From JBCBRD01 sp039819885 (GTDB lineage Bacteria; Pseudomonadota; Alphaproteobacteria; Rhizobiales; Hyphomicrobiaceae), in contig JBCBRD010000023.1 in NCBI GenBank assembly GCA_039819885.1, positions 1-22,391 on the forward strand: 22,391 bases of DNA. Direction: 5' to 3'. The notes under the pieces are model-generated. The model did not search any database. It was not told the origin of the DNA and saw nothing but the letters and a program-made list of their open reading frames with translations. Of this stretch, positions 1 through 7,722 are shown in pieces. Numbering within the stretch: position 1 is the first letter of the stretch; each line of letters starts with the position of its first letter. A program made the translations under genes and the position numbers.

Positions 1-3000
1 AACGACGGTAATTTTCGGAGCCAATTCAGCGGCAAGCGACGCAACAGTTTGCTGCTCAACTGACTTCAGATCTGCTAACCCAGCACATTGGAACACCATG
101 CCAAGCGGTTGTTTTCTCCCAACCATTCCATCCAGACACCGCAGAATTTGATCACCCGACGTGGCGTCCATCGTGACAATACGAACACGACCATCATACG
201 CTTGCAGCTTGTCTCTAATCGCCGCGGGCACCTGATCGATCGTCTTCCGTGTGGTCAAGACCACATCGCAACCCTGCCTAACCAAGTGGTCGGCAAGGGC
301 AAGCCCGATGCGACCGAGCCCACCGATGATCAGATGCACAGAACCTGGCTTCAAACGTGCCCGACCTGCTGCGGCGTGATGGGCACTAAGGGGGTACGGT
401 TGCATGGCCTGCGAGGCAAATCTGCCGTTGCCCAGCTTCAGGATCGGTTCGGAGGGTGGAACCGAGGCACCAATAACCCAAGCAACGCCTCGATGGTCAT
501 CGTCATGCGTCAGACATCTGACCTCAACACCAAGCAACTCCTGGCCGATGACCAGCGCCACCCCTGCAACAATATTTTGAAGCTCATCGGAACCAGGTTC
601 TGGTTGTGACGCGACCAACCAAACGCGCACCCGCTCAAACTTGTCATGGACACGTAGGGCTCTCACGATAGAGATCAGTGCAAAAGCAGCGTGTGCACCT
701 TCCTCCACCAGAGTTGTTCGGCCACCTCCACCTAGCAACCCGGCAACGGTCGGTACGACAAGATCAAGCAGTGAGTTGGCACCGCACTTTTCCAGATGCA
801 AACCGACAGCTTTCTCGGCAAAGTCTTCAGCAGCGTCAACAATCTCAGCATCACTCGGAACCCCATCCAACCCGCGAAAATAAAAAGGGCTGACCATCGT
901 CGTTGTGGTCAACCGTAGATCTTCACACAAGCGATCGGCCCACGACATCGCCGGATCGCCGGAACCCGCGCCGGGTTCGCTCCCATTAGGAGCTGTAATG
1001 ACAATGCAATGGCGCTTCTCCAAGCTGCCAGGCAACGCAGGCGGCAACGGAATAGGAACATCAACTGGCACACAGAACCAGTCGTCCAACTCTTGGAGGC
1101 CACCCCGGTCACTCTCAATCTGAACCGACTGGGGTGCGGCAGGACCTGGTTGATGGTCTTCCGTTTCCTGATCTGCGCACTCTTCGCTAGGCCAACACGA
1201 AACACGCTGAAACGGATAGGTTGGCAAGGCTACTCGACGACCATTCGGAGGTACGCATTGTTCTCTCTCGGTGAGCTGATGAACCTCCCGTCCCGCCTCG
1301 ACATCGTCCGCAACCGCCCGAAGGCGTGCGACAGCCTCAGCATGGTTCCCAGCCTCTACCCACACCTCTTGTTCAAACGCTTCCCGTCCCTCAGCCAATG
1401 TGAACGCAACATCCACCAACGCTGGTGGATCGTCGCGCGCCAACACATCAGCCAACGCACGAAGAGACGTGATCAAGGCGCCCTGCGTACGCGCACAAAT
1501 ACGCAACGCGACCGGCTGACCCACAACGTTTTCAGATGGCAAATCATCATGAACAATCGCGGACGGTGCCTCAAAAATCGCATGTGCATTCGTTCCGCCG
1601 ATGCCGAAACACGAGACACCAGCTGTTCTCAAATGGTCGCCCCCCGTTTCCGTCCATGCAGAGACAGACTTTGGAATATGCAAGCGCGTACCAGCCAACC
1701 GAAGCTCAGGGTTTTCGGTTTCAAAGTTAGTGACAGGTGGAATTTCACCATGACGCAGAGCTTGAATGGTCTTGATCACGCCAGCCACACCAGACGCAAT
1801 ATTGGCATGCCCCACATTCGGCTTCACGGACCCCAGCGCGCACCGCTGCTGATCTTCAGGCCTCCCACTCGTAACATCATAGACCGCTCGGAGCGCCATC
1901 ACCTCCAGCGGATCACCAATCCGCGTGCCTGTCCCGTGAGTTTCAACATAACCGACGTCTGCAGGATCAACATCTGCATCATCAAGCGCGCTGCGGATTA
2001 CATCCGTCTGTCCACCCAAACTCGGTGTCGAAAAACCAGCTTTACGCTTCCCGTCATTGTTGACGGCATAGCCTTTCAGGACCGCATAAATGGTGTCCCC
2101 ATCGGCTTCCGCATCGCTCAACGGTCGCAACACAACAGCACCGACACCGTCACTGAAAAACGTGCCATCGGCCTTAGCATCAAACGTGCGGATCTTAGCA
2201 GTCGGGCTAATAACATGACCCTCGACCGCGCCCATCCAGCACTGCGGAAACGTTAAACTCGCGGCACCCGCGATCGCCATTCGACAGCGCCCGGCGCGCA
2301 AGGCATCGGCAGCCTGACAGATCGCAACCAGTCCCGTTGAACATGAACTCTGCACGGCCATCGCTGGCCCATGCAGATCCATCAGATACGCAACGCGCTG
2401 CGCCAGATAATCTTTGTCGTTTGTCGTCTCAGTAAGATGGAACTGTGACGGGCGCGACGGATCGAGATTCTCTTTAGCGCCAAGATGGTGCGTGAGATAG
2501 GTTGGCAGATAGCAGCCTGCATAGACCCCTATCTGTCGCTCACAATCTGATGGGCGATGGCCGGAGTGTTCCAACGCCTGCCACGCCGCCTCAAGGAATA
2601 GCCGGTGCTGGGGATCAAGCATCACCGCTTCCCGACGGCTCATCCCCCAAAAGTCAGGATCAAACAAATCCACATTCTTCAGTGACGGTTCACCGGTCGC
2701 CCCATCTGCATCTCGAAACGCTTCACGGCCATCGCGCACCGCCTGCCAGAGTTCATCAGCGTTGTCTGCACCAGCAAACCGACACGACATACCGACAACT
2801 GCGATGTCGCGAGAACCCAGCTCATCCGATTTCTGTCGCCGTGATCGGGATACACCGGTCACAGGCGGCCTCACCTCAGCCCCGTCTAGCAACGTCGACA
2901 ACTCAGCAAACGTTGGATGTGCGTAGATATCAGCAACATCAATCTGGCGCTTCAAACTCCGCTGCAAAGCCAGCGCCAGTTCACCAGCCTTCAAGGAATG

Positions 3001-5538
3001 CCCGCCAACATCGAAGAAGTTTTCCGCTTCACACGACGGCGCCCGCCCCAGAACATCACTCCAGACAGACCTCAGTTGTTCCACGACTTGCGCGTCGACC
3101 GCGCCAAGTGGAACGAGATCCTCGCCGTTGCCAGCGCGTTCAGTTTCAGCAACTATCCCGTGAAGTTGACGCTCATCACGCTTACCCGTCGATGGATGTA
3201 CGGGGATTTGCTCAATCGACACGAACCGCGCCGGTACCGCCTCCGGCGCTAGGCGCTGCTTTAGAGCGGTCCGAAGCACCCCGAGATCGATTGAGCCCTG
3301 CTCGCCGATATCGACAATCGTTGGAACAACGCAAGCAACGATATGATCAGGTTGGCCAGTGGTTTCATCAAGCACCGTGATAACAGCACAGTCGTCCACG
3401 CCCGGTATGCCCACAATGGTTTGCTCCACCGCGGAAGGCACAACCGAAAACCCTCTCAGTTTGATCATGAAGTCCGAGCGGCCAAACACTTGAAGCTGGC
3501 CACCCGGCAAGAGACGCCCGACATCCCCCGTCCGAAACATGACCGCGCCAGCAGGCTGAAACGGATCATCCAAAAAACGAACGCGCGTTTCTGCGGGGGC
3601 GTTAACGTACCCAGGGCTTAGCGTTGACCCGGCGATGTAGATCTCTCCGGGCACGCCATAGGGTTGCAGCTCCAATTGTGGATCCAGGACGTAGATCCGC
3701 ACGCCATCCATAGCGCAACCTGAAGGTGCTGACGGGCCCAAATGCTCAAGCTGAGACACCTCTTGCGCGCCTCGAGGCATCGTCGCAACGTCGTGACACT
3801 CGGAGATCGAATAGTCGTTAATGATCTCAACGTGGGGAAGTCTCTCTCGCGCGCAGTCCAACAGCGCGTCTGAAACAACTTCTCCGTTCAAGATCACAGT
3901 TCGCAAAGCTGCCAGATCTTCTGCCAGCAAACCCTCGGCATAATTTTGCGAAGACGCATGCAGTAAATGCTGAAACAACGAGGGCGTCAGCAAGATGCGC
4001 GTAATCGCAGATGACTTCAGTTCTTCACGCAGTCTCAAAACATCTTTGATCGTTTCATCGCCAATGATGTGGACATGCCTGCCTTCGAGCAGTGGGCGCA
4101 GGACTTCCCAAATGAAGAAGACGTTGACCGCCTCTTTCTCATCAGCCAGTGCCGGTAATTCACGCACACGCCAGTCATAGGCCAACAAAGCTGCCTGATG
4201 CGTGCATAAAATCGCCTTAGGTCGCCCCGTGGTTCCAGATGACAAAACACCGAACGCAACATCACGACATTGCGTTTGGGCTGGTGGGATCCGGAGCGTA
4301 TCGGCGCTCTGATCCGCCCGGAGCGTGTCCACAGCGAGAACAGGCGTCGGTTGCTCTACATCCCCCGCAACCGAAGAAAACTTCCCCGAAAGATCGGACG
4401 ACGTAATGACTGCCTGAGGGTCAAGTTCCGCACAGAGTTCTCCAATGAGACCGTTTGGATGTGTGACCGGAACTTGAAAAAAAGCCCCTCCCAGTCTCAA
4501 CACCGCAAGCATTGCCACGACACAGTCCAACCCCGCAGGCAAACAGATCGCCGTCAAACCAGCGGACGTAATACCCTGTTGCGATAGAATAGAGCTGAGC
4601 CGCTGAACCTTTTCTGAGACTTCAGCAAACGTTGAGACAGTGCCATCCGCTGTGACCGCATGACCGTCCGGATTGACCCGACAAGCCTCCTGAAACCGCG
4701 CATAAAGATGATCATCGCTCCGCAGCTGAGAAGGCGGCCCAAAAGCCATTGAAGGTGGGCGGCTCGCCAGCACACTTTGACCATGCCCCCAAATGGTGGC
4801 CAGGAGGTTGGCTGCTGCGTCCTCGTAGTAGAAGTGCCCGCCGGAAAACGTTTGGACTTCGAAAGTGTGCGAAGTCACGTCCTTCCACGCACCAAGCTGA
4901 CCTTCGAGAACGTTCGCATCGTCGGTCCCGCCAAAAGCAAACACGTGGCAGCCAAGTTGCTTTTCTGCGGTCTCAACACGGTTTTGCGCAAGAAGAAAAT
5001 CCGCTCGAGTTGGACGCAAAACAATCTCGCGCAATTCACGGTCTTGCAGAACCCGATTGTCGACAGCTCCGAACGCGCTGAGCTCCCTTAAGAACGCGTC
5101 ATCCGACAACGCAGCCCAATCGATTGTCGACAAGGCATCATGCGCTGGTCCGGTATGAGGTGGTGCAAATGCGGATAAGCAAACCGAAATCGGCGGTTCA
5201 GACACCTCCGCCTCAAGGCGCCGAGCAACCTCCAGCGCGACACACGCCCCAACACTGTGTCCAAACAGAATATACGGCCGGTCGATCGCGCGCTTGAGGA
5301 CCGGGAGTAAATCAACCAACAACGCGTCCATATCTATCAGCGGGTGTTCGCGAATTCGCGGACCGCGACCAGGGAGTTGCACGACAAGAACATCAAGTTC
5401 AGTAGATGCAGCATCAACCAGAGCAAAATAATCGTGAGCGCTGCCACCGCCATGCGCGAAGCAAATCATCACTGCTCGAGCATCAGCCTTTTTGGGACCA
5501 CCCAACAGCCACTGTGATCCTCGCGCTTCCATCGGCAT
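1..5538 (-). CDS. Hybrid NRPS-PKS, TE-A-PCP-KS-KR order, 3' end outside window (BurA-like candidate)
   Basis: An uninterrupted reading frame of 1846 codons runs from ATG 5538 to base 1. Domains read by eye: alpha/beta-hydrolase thioesterase of type II kind (about 1-255; GHSVG with Ser95, GGTDD near 203-207, His235); adenylation domain (about 270-800; SSGTTGRPK ending Lys441, SISECHDV in place of YGPTE, RTGD with Asp672, TGKRDER with Lys786); carrier protein (about 810-880; GGHSL, Ser848); ketosynthase (about 911-1340; SSCSTG Cys1066, THGTGT His1201, NVGH His1244); a short linker ending LPTYPF near 1440; then a ketoreductase whose NADPH loop GGLGRIG begins at 1739 and whose catalytic Ser/Tyr lie outside the window. 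No acyltransferase lies between KS and KR, so malonyl must come from a trans-acting AT. An N-terminal thioesterase is unusual. ATG 5532 is an alternative start. By analogy with Burkholderia BurA it may load a zwitterionic acid, here perhaps glycine betaine. Domain calls are firm; the substrate is inferred. Confidence 0.93.
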   Translation of the reverse strand, partial: MPMEARGSQWLLGGPKKADARAVMICFAHGGGSAHDYFALVDAASTELDVLVVQLPGRGPRIREHPLIDMDALLVDLLPVLKRAIDRPYILFGHSVGACVALEVARRLEAEVSEPPISVCLSAFAPPHTGPAHDALSTIDWAALSDDAFLRELSAFGAVDNRVLQDRELREIVLRPTRADFLLAQNRVETAEKQLGCHVFAFGGTDDANVLEGQLGAWKDVTSHTFEVQTFSGGHFYYEDAAANLLATIWGHGQSVLASRPPSMAFGPPSQLRSDDHLYARFQEACRVNPDGHAVTADGTVSTFAEVSEKVQRLSSILSQQGITSAGLTAICLPAGLDCVVAMLAVLRLGGAFFQVPVTHPNGLIGELCAELDPQAVITSSDLSGKFSSVAGDVEQPTPVLAVDTLRADQSADTLRIPPAQTQCRDVAFGVLSSGTTGRPKAILCTHQAALLAYDWRVRELPALADEKEAVNVFFIWEVLRPLLEGRHVHIIGDETIKDVLRLREELKSSAITRILLTPSLFQHLLHASSQNYAEGLLAEDLAALRTVILNGEVVSDALLDCARERLPHVEIINDYSISECHDVATMPRGAQEVSQLEHLGPSAPSGCAMDGVRIYVLDPQLELQPYGVPGEIYIAGSTLSPGYVNAPAETRVRFLDDPFQPAGAVMFRTGDVGRLLPGGQLQVFGRSDFMIKLRGFSVVPSAVEQTIVGIPGVDDCAVITVLDETTGQPDHIVACVVPTIVDIGEQGSIDLGVLRTALKQRLAPEAVPARFVSIEQIPVHPSTGKRDERQLHGIVAETERAGNGEDLVPLGAVDAQVVEQLRSVWSDVLGRAPSCEAENFFDVGGHSLKAGELALALQRSLKRQIDVADIYAHPTFAELSTLLDGAEVRPPVTGVSRSRRQKSDELGSRDIAVVGMSCRFAGADNADELWQAVRDGREAFRDADGATGEPSLKNVDLFDPDFWGMSRREAVMLDPQHRLFLEAAWQALEHSGHRPSDCERQIGVYAGCYLPTYLTHHLGAKENLDPSRPSQFHLTETTNDKDYLAQRVAYLMDLHGPAMAVQSSCSTGLVAICQAADALRAGRCRMAIAGAASLTFPQCWMGAVEGHVISPTAKIRTFDAKADGTFFSDGVGAVVLRPLSDAEADGDTIYAVLKGYAVNNDGKRKAGFSTPSLGGQTDVIRSALDDADVDPADVGYVETHGTGTRIGDPLEVMALRAVYDVTSGRPEDQQRCALGSVKPNVGHANIASGVAGVIKTIQALRHGEIPPVTNFETENPELRLAGTRLHIPKSVSAWTETGGDHLRTAGVSCFGIGGTNAHAIFEAPSAIVHDDLPSENVVGQPVALRICARTQGALITSLRALADVLARDDPPALVDVAFTLAEGREAFEQEVWVEAGNHAEAVARLRAVADDVEAGREVHQLTEREQCVPPNGRRVALPTYPFQRVSCWPSEECADQETEDHQPGPAAPQSVQIESDRGGLQELDDWFCVPVDVPIPLPPALPGSLEKRHCIVITAPNGSEPGAGSGDPAMSWADRLCEDLRLTTTTMVSPFYFRGLDGVPSDAEIVDAAEDFAEKAVGLHLEKCGANSLLDLVVPTVAGLLGGGGRTTLVEEGAHAAFALISIVRALRVHDKFERVRVWLVASQPEPGSDELQNIVAGVALVIGQELLGVEVRCLTHDDDHRGVAWVIGASVPPSEPILKLGNGRFASQAMQPYPLSAHHAAAGRARLKPGSVHLIIGGLGRIGLALADHLVRQGCDVVLTTRKTIDQVPAAIRDKLQAYDGRVRIVTMDATSGDQILRCLDGMVGRKQPLGMVFQCAGLADLKSVEQQTVASLAAELAPKITVV

Positions 5539-5564
5539 ATGCCTAAGTCACCCGTTTTTTATCT

Positions 5565-5744
5565 TCATATTTCAGGACGTTCACTGTCCACTGACGGAAC
5601 AATCTGCGCAACCAACTCAACAGACTTGGACCACTCATCCCAGCGGTTTGGATACCCCATTTGTGCACGCGAAAACCCGCGCAGTGTACCATCCGATGGT
5701 GGGGTATCACCGCATTGCACAAACTCACCTCGCGCAATATTCAT
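5565..5744 (-). CDS. Possible 59-residue ORF upstream of the NRPS-PKS
   Basis: ATG at 5744, TGA at 5567-5565, ending 26 bases before the NRPS-PKS start on the same strand. The product begins MNIARGEF, contains GYPNRWDEWSKSVEL and ends SERPEI; its composition looks protein-like, but I recognise no family. It does not match MbtH, the small partner of many adenylation domains. There is no clear Shine-Dalgarno sequence before the ATG. It could be a small leader gene, a gene remnant or a chance ORF. Confidence 0.3.
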   Translation of the reverse strand: MNIARGEFVQCGDTPPSDGTLRGFSRAQMGYPNRWDEWSKSVELVAQIVPSVDSERPEI

Positions 5745-5999
5745 CTGGTCCGGTTGTGATTTCGTCAGAAGACGCTATAGCTACGCACACAAACCACAGC
5801 TCTGCATTTGGAGATTCGGAAACATTGATATGTTTTACCGGTCACAACCAATCTGCAAAAACACAACGTGTTCTATCCTTGAATTCAACTTTAGGCATCT
5901 TATTACGAAGAGTCAGCCACAAGTATTCAAGTCTTTAGATAGAATTACTCAAGACATACTCACACTGACGCGAAGAAAAACATTAGGAGCCACTACGCT
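5745..5999. promoter_or_regulatory. Divergent upstream region between NRPS-PKS and betaine methyltransferases
   Basis: This AT-richer stretch must hold the promoter for the plus-strand methyltransferase pair and probably the one for the minus-strand NRPS-PKS. It contains the 10-base palindrome TTGAATTCAA at 5879-5888 and a Shine-Dalgarno AGGAG at 5985-5989, ten bases before the ATG at 6000. I cannot assign -35/-10 boxes with confidence. Plus-strand ORFs that cross it look like chance. Confidence 0.5.
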
Positions 6000-6803
6000 A
6001 TGAAGACCGTGCAGGAGTACGGCGTTGACCCATTGCGGGTGCGCAATACCGACCACTATCGCAAGGAATACGTCGAGTCATTCGTCGACAAGTGGGATGC
6101 ACTGATAGACTGGGAACGCCGCGCCGAGGCCGAAGGACGCTTCTTCATTGAAAAGCTCCGCGAGCATGGGGCTAAGAAGGTCTTAGACGTTGCAACGGGC
6201 ACGGGTTTCCACTCTGTCATGCTGCAAAAAGCCGGCTTCGAGGTCACGAGTGTTGATGGCAGCGAAGAAATGCTGACCAAAGCCTTCGACAACGCCCGTA
6301 ATCACGGACAAATGCTCAGAACCATTCATTCCGACTGGCGTTGGTTGAACAGGCATGTCCATGACCTGTACGATGCAGTCATCTGCCTTGGAAACTCCTT
6401 CACCCATCTGCACAAAGACACTGATCGCCGCAAGGCATTGGCGGAATTCTATGCCACCCTCCGACATGACGGCATCTTGATCCTGGATCAGCGCAACTAC
6501 GATGCTCTTTTGGACAAGAAGATTGAGCCAACCCACAACTACTACTATTGCGGCAAAGACGTACGCGCATACCCAGAGCACATCGATGATAGCCTGGCCC
6601 GCTTTTGTTACGAGTTTAACGACGGCGCGCAGTTCCACTTGAACATGTTCCCCCTCCGCAAGCCTTACGTGCAAAGGCTGATGAAGGAAGTTGGCTTCCA
6701 GGCCGTCACCACGTTCGGGGATTTTCAGGAAACCTACCGCGAGAAAGAACCTGACTTTTTCGTCCACGTTGCCGAAAAAGAATATCGCGACCAGGAGAGC
6801 TGA
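6000..6803 (+). CDS. bsmA: Glycine/sarcosine N-methyltransferase (GSMT-like)
   Basis: Class I SAM-dependent methyltransferase of 267 residues. The SAM-binding loop VLDVATGTGF lies at 61-70 and the acidic end of strand two is VDGSEEM with Asp86. The N-terminal YGVDPLRVRNTDHYR segment, the GTGFHSVML motif and the C-terminal GDF-ETYR-FF-HVAEK pattern fit glycine/sarcosine methyltransferases of halophilic bacteria and cyanobacteria. These convert glycine to sarcosine and dimethylglycine in the cytoplasm. Start: AGGAG ten bases upstream. The stop is three bases before the next start, so the pair is one operon. Glycine betaine made this way is normally an osmolyte. The head-to-head NRPS-PKS suggests a second use as a starter unit. 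Exact substrate range is inferred from family resemblance. Confidence 0.85.
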   Translation: MKTVQEYGVDPLRVRNTDHYRKEYVESFVDKWDALIDWERRAEAEGRFFIEKLREHGAKKVLDVATGTGFHSVMLQKAGFEVTSVDGSEEMLTKAFDNARNHGQMLRTIHSDWRWLNRHVHDLYDAVICLGNSFTHLHKDTDRRKALAEFYATLRHDGILILDQRNYDALLDKKIEPTHNYYYCGKDVRAYPEHIDDSLARFCYEFNDGAQFHLNMFPLRKPYVQRLMKEVGFQAVTTFGDFQETYREKEPDFFVHVAEKEYRDQES

Positions 6804-6806
6804 AGA

Positions 6807-7646
6807 ATGGCCGAAAGCTATTCGGACGTCGTGCAAACGGCCCGAGACTACTACAACAGTGACGACGCAGATAACTTCTACTTTCATATTTGGGGCGGCG
6901 AGGACATCCACATCGGGCTTTACGAAAGCCCAACCGAAGACATCGCAGTCGCAAGCCGGCGCACCGTTGAAACCATGGCCGATCGATTGCCAGCCCTTAG
7001 CCCTGGTTCAAGAGTTCTTGACCTTGGCTCAGGCTACGGGGGTGCAGCTCGCTACATCGCCAAACGGTTTGGCTGCCAGGTCACGGCGTTGAACCTGTCG
7101 GAAAAAGAAAACGAACGAAACCGACAGATGTGCGCTGAAGCCGGTCTCGAACACCAGGTTGATGTCGTGGATGGCTCTTTCGAAGACATTCCATTGGCAG
7201 ATGCCAGCGTTGATGTTGTCTGGTCCCAAGACGCTATTTTACATTCTGGTCGCAGACAGCAAGTCATCAGCGAAGCAGCGCGCGTCTTGAAATCGGGCGG
7301 GCACCTCGTCTTCACCGATCCAATGGAAAGTGGCACTTGCAGCCGCAAAGATCTCGAACCTGTTTTGGCCCGCATCCATCTGGAGACATTGGGATCTTTC
7401 GGGTTTTACGAAGAGACGTGCAGCAAACTAGGGCTGACCCGGATTGACCGTGTCGACATGACCGAACAGCTCATCACGCATTACAGCCGTGTTGCAGATG
7501 AGTTGGCCAACCAACGCGATAGCCTCAACGGCAAGGTTTCAGAGGGCTACATCGACAAGATGTTGGCTGGCCTAGAAAACTGGGTCGTTGCGGGAAAAAA
7601 AGGCTGCTTGGCCTGGGGCATCTTGCACTTCCAAAAGCAGAGCTAG
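6807..7646 (+). CDS. bsmB: Sarcosine/dimethylglycine N-methyltransferase (SDMT-like)
   Basis: Class I methyltransferase of 279 residues. It starts with the AR-YYNSDDADNFYFHIWGG region typical of sarcosine/dimethylglycine methyltransferases; the SAM loop VLDLGSGYGG is at 70-79, followed by TALNLSEKEN at 93-102 and DAILHSG after strand four. The family carries out the last methylations, dimethylglycine to glycine betaine. An AGGAGAG Shine-Dalgarno overlaps the end of the upstream gene and the gap is three bases, so translation is probably coupled to the GSMT-like gene. Together the two supply the full path from glycine to glycine betaine using three SAM. A strong hairpin follows the stop. Confidence 0.87.
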   Translation: MAESYSDVVQTARDYYNSDDADNFYFHIWGGEDIHIGLYESPTEDIAVASRRTVETMADRLPALSPGSRVLDLGSGYGGAARYIAKRFGCQVTALNLSEKENERNRQMCAEAGLEHQVDVVDGSFEDIPLADASVDVVWSQDAILHSGRRQQVISEAARVLKSGGHLVFTDPMESGTCSRKDLEPVLARIHLETLGSFGFYEETCSKLGLTRIDRVDMTEQLITHYSRVADELANQRDSLNGKVSEGYIDKMLAGLENWVVAGKKGCLAWGILHFQKQS

Positions 7647-7660
7647 CATTGAGACACAAG

Positions 7661-7684
7661 CGCGCCGCCATAACTGGCGGCGCG
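7661..7684. terminator. Hairpin between convergent genes
   Basis: A perfect 10-base inverted repeat (CGCGCCGCCA and its complement) with a four-base TAAC loop lies between the convergent stops of the dimethylglycine methyltransferase and the peptide transporter. No long T tract follows on either strand, so it is either a weak bidirectional terminator or an mRNA 3'-end stabiliser. Confidence 0.6.
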
Positions 7685-7722
7685 ACTTCTCGGCATAGAC
7701 GCATCGCCCGCGTCCATCGTAG

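Noticed and set aside
1009..2256. 415-codon open frame on the plus strand
   Set aside because: It lies antisense to the ketosynthase and linker part of the NRPS-PKS, has no recognisable domain, and its Arg/His/Thr-rich composition is typical of a shadow frame.
2502..3380. 292-codon plus-strand open frame
   Set aside because: Antisense to the PCP and KS coding region; low-complexity Gln/His/Pro/Arg content with no family resemblance.
5240..5270. GHSVG read as an acyltransferase active site
   Set aside because: The surrounding AHGGGSAHDYF, LPGRG and late GGH motifs are those of a type II thioesterase, and the domain is at the N-terminus, not after the KS.
5565..5744. MbtH-like partner protein for the adenylation domain
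   Set aside because: The small ORF has none of the MbtH pattern (NPFDD, SLWP, GW, WTD.RP).
5492..6003. Two overlapping plus-strand open frames across the divergent region
   Set aside because: They overlap the NRPS-PKS start, have no ribosome binding site and show no protein-like motif; one overlaps the GSMT start.
6183..6911. 242-codon minus-strand open frame
   Set aside because: Antisense to the clear GSMT-like gene; Val-rich shadow with no motif.
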